Shown here piece after piece: positions 13,701-21,900 of a stretch of DNA of 34,248 nucleotides. Source of the stretch: Pseudomonas paracarnis (lineage in GTDB: Bacteria; Pseudomonadota; Gammaproteobacteria; Pseudomonadales; Pseudomonadaceae); the NCBI RefSeq assembly GCF_904063055.1, contig NZ_CAJFCN010000024.1:1-34248 (forward strand). The letters run 5' to 3'. The notes under the pieces were generated by a model. It had not been told where the DNA came from and made no database searches. It was given only the letters and a program-made list of their open reading frames with translations. The position numbers and the translations under genes are program-made. Positions within the stretch are counted from its first letter, which is position 1, and each line of letters begins with the position of its first letter.

Positions 13701-15167
13701 TTAGATCAGCGTTATACCTGGCGTGAGCGTTGCCGGGACTATCAGGCTCGGCGTCTCCAGCGACGCCACCGGGTACGCGCAATAATCCGCCGCGTAATAG
13801 GCACTGGCGCGATGATTGCCCGACGCCCCGACACCACCGAACGGCGCGGTACTGGCAGCGCCGGTCAACTGCTTGTTCCAGTTGACGATGCCGGCGCGGC
13901 TTTCCAGCCAGAATTGCTGGTAACGCGCTTCGGAGTCCGACAACAGGCCAGCGGCCAGGCCGTACTGGGTGTTGTTGGCCTCCGCGATGGCACCGGCAAA
14001 ATCCGCATAGCGGATCACCTGCAGCAGCGGCCCAAACAGCTCTTCATCTTCACGCTCCGTCACACCGGTTACGTCGATGATGCCAGGGGTCAACAAAGCG
14101 GCCTGAGCCTGAGGCTGAGTCATCTCCAGCAGTGCCACGGCGCCATTGGCCAACATCAGTTCCTGGGCTTGCATCAAGGCTTTGGCCGCAGCCAGGGAGA
14201 TCACCGAACCCATGAACGGCGCCGGTTGCTGATCGAAAGCGCCCACTTCAAGGCTCGCACTCACCGCCACCAGGCGCGCCAGCAAGGCATCGCCCCAGGC
14301 ACCTTGCGGCACCAGCAAGCGGCGGGCACAGGTGCAACGCTGGCCTGCCGAGATAAACGCCGACTGGATGATGGTGTACACCGCCGCATCCACGTCGGCG
14401 ACTTCGTCCACGACCAGCGGGTTATTACCGCCCATTTCCAGGGCCAGGATCTTGTCGGGGCGCCCTGAGAATTGCTGGTGCAAGTGGTTGCCGGTGCGGC
14501 TGGAGCCGGTAAAGAACAGGCCGTCGATGCCTGGGTTGGCCGCCAGGGCGATGCCGGTTTCCCGCGCGCCTTGCAGCAGGTTCAGCACGCCCGCCGGCAA
14601 ACCGGCTTCGATCCAGCACTGCACGGTCAGCTCGGCGACCTTGGGGGTCAGCTCGCTCGGCTTGAACAGCACGGTGTTACCCGCCAGCAACGCCGGGACG
14701 ATGTGCCCATTGGGCAAGTGCCCAGGGAAGTTGTAAGGGCCGAACACCGCCACCACACCGTGGGGCTTATGGCGCAACACTGCGGTGGCGTCGCCCAGGG
14801 GGCCGCTCTTCTCGCCAGTACGCTCGCGGTAGCTTTGCACCGAGATCGCAATCTTATTGGCCATGCTGGTGACTTCAGTGGCCGACTCCCACAGGGGCTT
14901 GCCGGTTTCTTCGCCAATGCAGCGGGCGATTTCATCGGCACGGCTTTTAAGCGTGGCGGCGAAGGTTTCCAGCACGCTGATGCGTTCTTCGAGCGGGCGC
15001 CTGGCCCATGCCGGGAATGCCTGACGCGCAGCCTGCACGGCGGATTCGACCTGTTCAGCGCTGGCACCGTTACCAGCCCACAGCACTTGCTGGGTCACCG
15101 GGTTGCGCGATTCAAACAACTCACCCTGGCCAGCCAGCCAGCTACCTGCGATATACAACGAATTCAT
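13701..15167 (-). CDS. aruD: succinylglutamate semialdehyde dehydrogenase
   Basis: The 488-residue aldehyde dehydrogenase (AstD/AruD) oxidises N-succinylglutamate semialdehyde with NAD+, the fourth AST step. The catalytic Cys is in SAGQRCTCARRL and the general-base Glu in LEMGGNNPLVV; the cofactor loop FTGSSRTG and the N-terminal VFGPYNFPGHLPNGH motif are also present. The ATG at 15167 overlaps the stop of the upstream gene by one base (TAATG), so the two are translationally coupled. It stops right next to a REPIN. Confidence 0.97.
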   Translation of the reverse strand: MNSLYIAGSWLAGQGELFESRNPVTQQVLWAGNGASAEQVESAVQAARQAFPAWARRPLEERISVLETFAATLKSRADEIARCIGEETGKPLWESATEVTSMANKIAISVQSYRERTGEKSGPLGDATAVLRHKPHGVVAVFGPYNFPGHLPNGHIVPALLAGNTVLFKPSELTPKVAELTVQCWIEAGLPAGVLNLLQGARETGIALAANPGIDGLFFTGSSRTGNHLHQQFSGRPDKILALEMGGNNPLVVDEVADVDAAVYTIIQSAFISAGQRCTCARRLLVPQGAWGDALLARLVAVSASLEVGAFDQQPAPFMGSVISLAAAKALMQAQELMLANGAVALLEMTQPQAQAALLTPGIIDVTGVTEREDEELFGPLLQVIRYADFAGAIAEANNTQYGLAAGLLSDSEARYQQFWLESRAGIVNWNKQLTGAASTAPFGGVGASGNHRASAYYAADYCAYPVASLETPSLIVPATLTPGITLI

Positions 15168-16192
15168 TATTTGGACTCCCGAGCAGCAGACAACGCAACA
15201 GCACGCACTTGATCACCCACCACCAGCTGCAGGCGCTTGGCGGTCTGTGGATCGACCACCAGGGTACCTGCCGCCAGACGGGCCGGAGCGGCGGTGATAC
15301 GGCATTCTTCGCGCTTGCGGTTATGGATCAGGAACGGCGTGGCGTCGTCCCCCGGCGTGCCGATGGCCAACACCAGTGACTGGCTGTCGCGCACCGCACG
15401 GATCTTGCTGGTTTCACATTCCACCGCCGGGCCGGCGTCGAAAATATCCACATAGCCCTGGTAGCTGAAGCCTTCGCTCTTGAGCATGCTCAGGGCCGGC
15501 TCGGTGTCCGGGTGGACCTTGCCGATCACATTGCGCGCGTCTTCGGAGAGAAAGCAGCTGTACAGCGGAAACTTGGGCATCAGCTCGGCGATAAACGCCT
15601 TGTTGCCCACGCCGGTGAGGTAGTCGGCCTGGCTGAACTCCATCTTGAAGAAGTGCCGGCCCAGACTTTCCCAGAACGGCGAACGCCCAGCATCGTTGGA
15701 CACACCGCGCATCTCGGCAATGATCTTGTTGCCGAACAGTTGCGGGAACTCGGCGATAAACAACATGCGCGCCTTGGCGAGCATGCGACCGTTGAGGCCG
15801 TTGCGGTAATCGGCATGCAAAAACAACGAGCACAATTCGGAATTACCGGTGAGGTCGTTGGCCAGGAACAGCGTCGGTATCTCACGGTAGATATTCAGTT
15901 CCTGGGAAGCGCTGACAGTCAGCCCAACCCGGAAGTTGTACCACGGCTCGCGCAGGCCAACGGCGCCAGCGATGGCAGAGATTCCCACCACGCGGCCTTC
16001 GTCGTTTTCCAGCACGAACAGGTAGTCGGCATCGCCGCGCCCGGCTTCGCCGCGAAAGGTTTTTTCCGCCCAGCCCACCCGGTGGGTCAGGCGCTCTTCG
16101 TTGGCCGGCAAGGTGGTGAGACCGGTGCCAGTGCTGCGCGCCAGATCAATCAGGGCCGGTAAATCGCTGCTGCGTACGGGACGAACGATCAT
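15167..16192 (-). CDS. aruG: arginine/ornithine succinyltransferase, beta subunit
   Basis: The 341-residue protein is one of two paralogous subunits of arginine N-succinyltransferase, which transfers succinyl from succinyl-CoA to arginine (and ornithine in pseudomonads). Typical segments are MIVRPVRSSDLPAL, WYNFRVGLTVSAS, LFLHADYRNGLNGRMLAKARMLF, SPFWESLGRHFF and YVDIFDAGPAVE. It has a GNAT-type fold. The start at 16192 has GAGGAG nine bases upstream. It shares the same layout with the upstream subunit (aruF), from which it is 51 bp away, showing an old tandem duplication. Confidence 0.95.
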   Translation of the reverse strand: MIVRPVRSSDLPALIDLARSTGTGLTTLPANEERLTHRVGWAEKTFRGEAGRGDADYLFVLENDEGRVVGISAIAGAVGLREPWYNFRVGLTVSASQELNIYREIPTLFLANDLTGNSELCSLFLHADYRNGLNGRMLAKARMLFIAEFPQLFGNKIIAEMRGVSNDAGRSPFWESLGRHFFKMEFSQADYLTGVGNKAFIAELMPKFPLYSCFLSEDARNVIGKVHPDTEPALSMLKSEGFSYQGYVDIFDAGPAVECETSKIRAVRDSQSLVLAIGTPGDDATPFLIHNRKREECRITAAPARLAAGTLVVDPQTAKRLQLVVGDQVRAVALSAARESK

Positions 16193-16243
16193 GCTATCTC
16201 CTCGAACGGGCCGCTGTTGTCAGCCACCCGCGAAACTCTCTTT

Positions 16244-17263
16244 TTAAACCGCAACCAGGCGCACACTGGCGCCTTCACCAACACCCAGCGCTTCGGCTGC
16301 CGCCAGGTCCAGGGTCACCGGTTTGCCGGGCGCGTAGTCCAGCTCCAGCATCACCGCACGGTAATCCTGCAACTGCGCGTTGCTCACCAAGTACTGGCGG
16401 CCAACGCCCTTGACCATCTCGCCGATCTTCACCGGCACCACGCGGCTCTGGGCGATTGAGCGAATGCCCGAGACCCGGGCGTGCAGCGTCGGGCCACCGT
16501 CGAAGATGTCAATGTAATGGTCAGTTTCGAAGCCTTCACGCATGAGGATGTCGAAGGTGATTTGCGCACGCGGGTGCACCTGGCCCATGGCCTCTTGGGC
16601 TTCGTCCGGCAGCAGCGGCACGTAGATCGGGTAGTGCGGCATCAACTCGGCGAGGAAGGTACGGCTTTTCAGCCCGCACAGGCGCTCGGCGGCGGCGTAG
16701 TTGAGGTCGAAGAAGTTGCGGCCAATGGCATCCCAGAACGGTGAATCGCCGTTCTCGTCGCTGTAGCCGACAATCTCGGTCACCACCGAGTCGGCAAAGC
16801 GCTCAGGATGGCTGGCGACAAACAGCAGTCGGCCACGGGAATTGAGTTCCGACCACGGCGAACCGACCAGCTCAGGCACCACATAAAAGCTAGTGAGCAG
16901 GCTGTTGCCGGTAAGGTCGTGGCACTGGGAAAGCACGTGGATCTTGTTGTGGATCTTCAGCTCGCGGGAGGCGTGCACGAAGGTTTCGTTACGAAAGCTA
17001 TAGAACGGCTCGGAGTAACCGGCCGAGGCTACGATAGCCGAGCAGCCGGCGAGCTTGCCGGTCTCGGTGTCTTCCAGCACGAAGAAATAGCTCTCTTCAC
17101 CGTTGAAACTCACCTCGGCCGCGAAGGACGCTTCGCTGGCCGCGATCTTGTCGCTCAGGCGTTCCACATCATCCGGCAAGGAGGTGACACCAATCGGGCT
17201 GTCCGCAGCCAGACGCTGTACCTCGCCCAGATCAGCCATTTGCGCGGGGCGCATCACCAGCAT
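16244..17263 (-). CDS. aruF: arginine/ornithine succinyltransferase, alpha subunit
   Basis: The 339-residue alpha subunit pairs with AruG in the heteromeric succinyltransferase that starts AST catabolism. It keeps the same frame of motifs as AruG: MLVMRPAQMADL, FYSFRNETFVHAS, LTSFYVVPELVGSPWSELNSRGRLLF, SPFWDAIGRNFF and YIDIFDGGPTLH. Enteric bacteria have a single AstA, whereas pseudomonads have these two subunits. The start at 17263 has AAGGAG with good spacing. It is separated from aruC by 212 bp containing a REPIN. Confidence 0.95.
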   Translation of the reverse strand: MLVMRPAQMADLGEVQRLAADSPIGVTSLPDDVERLSDKIAASEASFAAEVSFNGEESYFFVLEDTETGKLAGCSAIVASAGYSEPFYSFRNETFVHASRELKIHNKIHVLSQCHDLTGNSLLTSFYVVPELVGSPWSELNSRGRLLFVASHPERFADSVVTEIVGYSDENGDSPFWDAIGRNFFDLNYAAAERLCGLKSRTFLAELMPHYPIYVPLLPDEAQEAMGQVHPRAQITFDILMREGFETDHYIDIFDGGPTLHARVSGIRSIAQSRVVPVKIGEMVKGVGRQYLVSNAQLQDYRAVMLELDYAPGKPVTLDLAAAEALGVGEGASVRLVAV

Positions 17264-17355
17264 GGTGTCACTCCTTAACTCGAAAACTCACAGAGGAAAA
17301 AATGCCGGACACAGGCCCCGGATACACATCGGTCTCAATGTGTAAGCAGATCCAT

Positions 17356-17440
17356 GTGGGAGCTGGCTTGCCGGCGATACAGGCAACTCGGTATATCAAC
17401 GGCACCGAGGTGATGCTATCGCAGGCAAGCCAGCTCCCAC
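17356..17440. repeat. REPIN inside the aru operon (aruC-aruF)
   Basis: This 85-bp element starts GTGGGAGCTGGCTTGCC and ends with the inverse copy at 17440. The left copy reads CCGGCGAT where the right copy's complement reads CCTGCGAT, a single-base drift. It occupies most of the aruC-aruF gap and will be part of the operon mRNA. Confidence 0.92.
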
Positions 17441-17475
17441 ATTTGTTCAGGTCCGGCCAATAAAATGTGTCGCTA

Positions 17476-18696
17476 TCAGGCTTGCGTCAACGTCTTCACA
17501 GCACGCTCAAAACGATCCAGGCCTTCATTGATGTCCGCCTCTTCCACCACCAGGCTCGGTGCAAAACGCACCACGTCAGGGCCGGCTTGCAGGATCATCA
17601 AGTTCTCTTTTTCGGCCGCGTTGAACACGTCCTTGGCCTTGCCTTTGAAGGCATCGCTGAGTACGCAACCGATCAACAAGCCCATGCCACGCACTTGGGT
17701 GAAGATGCCGTACTGCTTGCCGATCTGCTCCAGGCGCGCCTTGAACAGGTCGTGCTTGGCATTCACACCCGCCAGCACTTCTGGGGTGTTGATCACGTCG
17801 ATCACCGCTTCCGCTACCGCGCACGCCAGCGGGTTGCCGCCGTAGGTGGTGCCGTGGGTGCCGACTACCAGGTGCTTGGCCAAGTCTTCACGGGTGAGCA
17901 TCGCCGCAATCGGGAAGCCGCCGCCCAGGCTCTTGGCGCTGGTGAGGATATCTGGCGTCACGCCGTAATGCTGGTAGGCAAACAGGTGGCCGGTGCGGCC
18001 CATGCCGGTTTGCACTTCGTCGAATACCAACAGTGCGTCGTGGGCGTCGCACAGCTCGCGAGCGCCTTGCAGGTAAGCCAGTTCGGCCGGCAGTACACCG
18101 CCTTCGCCCTGGATCGGTTCCAGAACCACGGCGCAGGTCTTATCGGTTACTGCCGCTTTCAGCGCAGCCAGGTCGTTATAAGGAACGTGGGTGATGCCGG
18201 TGATTTTAGGCCCGAAACCATCGGAGTACTTCGACTGGCCACCGACGTTGACGGTGAACAGGGTACGGCCGTGGAAGCTGTTCAGCGCGGCGATGATCTC
18301 GTACTTCTCGCTGCCAAAACGGTCGAACGCCACGCGACGGGCCAGCTTGAAGGCGGCCTCGTTGGCTTCGGCGCCGGAGTTGCAGAAGAACACGCGCTCG
18401 GCAAACGTGGCGTCGATCAGCTTGTGGGCCAGGCGCAAGGCCGGCTCGTTGGTGAACACGTTGGAGACATGCCACAGCGTGTTGGCCTGTTCGGTCAGTG
18501 CACCGACCAGCGCCGGGTGCGCATGGCCCAATACGTTGACCGCGATGCCGCCGGCAAAGTCGATCAGCTCGCGACCGGCCTGGTCCCACACGCGCGAACC
18601 TGCGCCACGTACAGGGATAAAGGCAGCAGGTGCGTAGTTGGGCACCATCACTTGGTCGAAATCGGCACGTTGCACCGGGGCTTGCTCAACGGACAT
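17476..18696 (-). CDS. aruC: succinylornithine / acetylornithine transaminase
   Basis: The 406-residue class III aminotransferase converts N-succinylornithine to the semialdehyde in AST catabolism; in Pseudomonas AruC also serves as acetylornithine aminotransferase in arginine synthesis. The PLP lysine is in TSAKSLGGGFPI, with the cofactor contacts GAEANEAAFKLAR, LNSFHGRTLFTVNVGG and LLVFDEVQTGMGRTG. The start at 18696 has AGGAGA at good spacing. It is the first gene of the aru operon, and its upstream region carries two exact ArgR half-sites and a TATAAG -10 with no good -35, consistent with ArgR-dependent activation. Confidence 0.96.
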   Translation of the reverse strand: MSVEQAPVQRADFDQVMVPNYAPAAFIPVRGAGSRVWDQAGRELIDFAGGIAVNVLGHAHPALVGALTEQANTLWHVSNVFTNEPALRLAHKLIDATFAERVFFCNSGAEANEAAFKLARRVAFDRFGSEKYEIIAALNSFHGRTLFTVNVGGQSKYSDGFGPKITGITHVPYNDLAALKAAVTDKTCAVVLEPIQGEGGVLPAELAYLQGARELCDAHDALLVFDEVQTGMGRTGHLFAYQHYGVTPDILTSAKSLGGGFPIAAMLTREDLAKHLVVGTHGTTYGGNPLACAVAEAVIDVINTPEVLAGVNAKHDLFKARLEQIGKQYGIFTQVRGMGLLIGCVLSDAFKGKAKDVFNAAEKENLMILQAGPDVVRFAPSLVVEEADINEGLDRFERAVKTLTQA

Positions 18697-18774
18697 CGGA
18701 GTCTCCTGAAGAGGAACGCCTGCCTGGAACTGGCGGGCGATGCAGGGATTGTAAGGACAGTTTTCAGCGCCACC

Positions 18775-18841
18775 TTGTCGCCAAGCGACAACTTCTTATA
18801 GCGCCAACCCCGGTTTTACGCGGGTTTACGGCAATGCGACA
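18775..18841 (-). promoter_or_regulatory. aru promoter region with two ArgR half-sites
   Basis: Pseudomonas ArgR recognises direct repeats of TGTCGC-N8-AA. On the minus strand exact matches lie at 18826-18841 and 18775-18790, start to start 51 bp. A weaker TGCGCC-N8 copy lies 20 bp upstream of the first. Between the exact sites, GCTATAAG offers a -10. The downstream site lies past the -10 and might block instead of activate. The region is shared with the divergent LRR gene. Confidence 0.7.
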
Positions 18842-18997
18842 TATTGCATCGCAATGGCGCAGTGTAAACGCTGCGTTCAGTGAGAGGCAGAGGCACGGCC
18901 CGCTGATTTTCGCCTAATGCCTTAACTATCTGCTGCCCGTGAACCCATCAGGCTTGCTGTGATGACAGTGACTCACTCCCACTGAAGGATCAGCCTC

Positions 18998-21900
18998 GTG
19001 CCCACGCCCTACCCCACGACCATCAGCCAGCGCCTCGCAGTCGCCGCCACCCAAGTACCCCCCGGGTTTCACACACGCCTGCCGGCCTGGCTGGCAAGCG
19101 CCTCGGATGACAAGCGCCAAGCCTTGAAGAATGCGCCACTGGACATTGCCAACTGGCAGGCAGACGCCAGCCGCCAGCAGCACGCGCCGCTCAAACAGGC
19201 GGTGGAGCAGAGCTGGGCCGCGCAAAACAAAGTAGACACGGCCCTGGCCGACCTCAAGACACCGCAGGCCTTCGCCGCGCCGCTTTTGCAACAGGCGTTC
19301 AAGACAAGATGGGGCGTGGAGATTGATGTCCGCACCACCCATCTGCGCCTGTATGCGCCCCTGACGATCCCACTGTTTCCTATAGAAACTGGCGGCGTCA
19401 AAGTCTGGACCGTGTCGTTGGTGGACGCCGCGCTGCATAACTTCGACGCAGCAGAAAGCGAGAAAACTGCCTTCACCGCGGACTCCAGCTTCATTACCCA
19501 ACCCACCACCACCGGGCAATTCGACACCCTGCCCTCAGTGAACAGCAAAGTCAGCATCCAGACCTTCGTCGGGCTGTGCCGTGAACTGGACATCGGTGCG
19601 CAATACCAGAACTACCTCAAGACATTTTTCGGCTTCAAAGATGCCAAACGCAAGGCTTCGCTGCGCAGCACTGTCATCGAGAGCCTCAAAGCCGAGGCCC
19701 AAACTGCCGTACACCTGGCGCGCCTGAAAAAGGACGGCAGCGAGCGAGTGTTACGCACGCTCCAGGCTCAACTCAAAGGCATCAGCGGCCTGACACTCGA
19801 CGGTAAGACGCTGCTCAGCCACGACCTGAGCCTGATGGACGCACCACTGGCCGGCATTGTGCTGTTCGCCGCAGACCTGGAACTGCACCACAGCGCAGTG
19901 CCCGTGGTTGCCTACATTCCCGGCGACCCACAGGCACCGCTCAAGTATTACCACGATGGCATCGCATTCATTCAAGACCTGATCCGCAAATTGCGCGATG
20001 CCGATTACCAGGCATTCTTCAGCCGCTTTATAAGCCACGAGCACCGCGCCTACTTCTTTGCCAACCTGCATAACCGCTTGTCTCAGGTTACCTGGCATCA
20101 CCCCGTCCCCGGCGACCCCAGGCCGACCTGGCGCGCCGAACCTGTGGCCAACCCCAACCTGCAGTTGCACGCGACGAAAATCACGGGCGAGCTGTACGAA
20201 CACCTCTATGAAACCAAACTCAATAAGCTGCTCAATGACGCGCGAAGCATCGCCGTGTCCACCGCCGACGCCGACAGCAAGGCACGCTGGCAGCGCTGGG
20301 CCATCGTGCAGAAAATCGGTAAGGCCCTGCTCGAAATCGCCGCCTTCATCGCCACGCCGTTCATTCCCCCCCTGGGCTTACTGATGCTCGGCTACACCGC
20401 CTATCAACTGCTCGATGACGTATTCGAAGGCATCGTCGATTGGGCCGAGGGTCTCAAGCGCCAGGCGTTCGGGCACCTGATGTCGACCCTGGAGCAAATG
20501 GTGCAATTGGGTATGTTCGCGGTCGGCGCACCGATTGCCGAAGGGCTGCTACGCCAGGCACTGCCTCGGGAAGTCTGGGCGTTTTTCGAGCGCCTGCATC
20601 CGGTCAGCTCGGACGACGGCAAAACGCGCCTGTGGAACCCGGACCTGAGCCCCTACGCCCACGACCTTCAATTGCCCACCGCCTCACGCCCAGCAGCCGA
20701 TGGGTTGCATGCCTACGGGGACAAACAAATCCTGCCCCTCGAAGGGCAACACTTTGCCGTCAACCAACAAACGGGCAAGGCCGTGCTGGTGCACCCAAGT
20801 CACCTGCATGCCTACCAACCACCCGTTATCGGCAATGGCAAAGGTGCCTGGCTGACCCCACTGGATCGCCCGCTGACCTGGGACCGCAGCACCTTGCTGC
20901 GCCGCCTCGGCCCGCCCGCCGAAACCCTCAGCGAAACCGGCCTGGAACAGGCACAGCGCATCAGCAGCACCGACGATGGTGCCCTGCGCAAACTCTACAT
21001 GGACCGCCAACCGCCACCGCCCTTGCTGGCCGACAGCCTCAAGCGCATCCATATCGACCAGCAACTTCAAGACTTCATCGACCAGATGAACAGCGACGAC
21101 CCACTGGTTTACGCAAAAGCCGACACGCAAACCCAACTCTGGCTGCTTAGCCAGACCGGCCTGTGGCCGGAATCCAAGACCCTGCGCTTTCTGAATGCCA
21201 AAGGCGAAACCGTATGGGAACACCCAGGCCGGGAAAATGCGGCGGTAGCGCAAATTCATGAAGCGCAGATGAACAACGGCGACCTGCTCAAGACCCTGCT
21301 GGAAACCCTCGACGAGTCAGAGCGCAAGACTGTGCTGGAGGAAGACTTCGGTAGCCCGGCCCCCCAACTGCATGTGCGCGCCGCCAAGCTGCGCAAACAG
21401 CTGGCACGCAGAGCCGAGGATAAACGCGCTTCGATGTTCGACGCGCGCTATCGAGGCCTGGAGCTGACCACCAATGCGCGCGTGCAAAAGCTCATCGACA
21501 GCACACCGGGCCTGCCCGTCAGCGCGGCCGAGGAAGTCCTGCTCAGTGCCCACGGCCAGGACCTGCTCGACATCGACCAGGGCACGCTGCCTTCGCACCT
21601 GGTCGAACGCGCACGCTGGGCGGCCCATCAGGTCAGAATCAGCCGGGCCTATGAAGGCCTGTACATGGGTGCGCTGGAGACCGGCGACACCCATCGACTC
21701 GCCCTGCACTCCCTGGAAAAATTGCCGGGCTGGTCGCCTCAGGTGCGTCTGGAAGTTCGCGACTTCAAGCGCGATGGTCACCTGCGCGACGCTATCGGCC
21801 CCGCCCAGGCGCCCATCCGACGCCTGCTGCTGCGCACCATCGAAGGCGATTACATTCCCGAAGACAGCATGGGCACCCTGCTTGGTGAAACCGATTTCTA

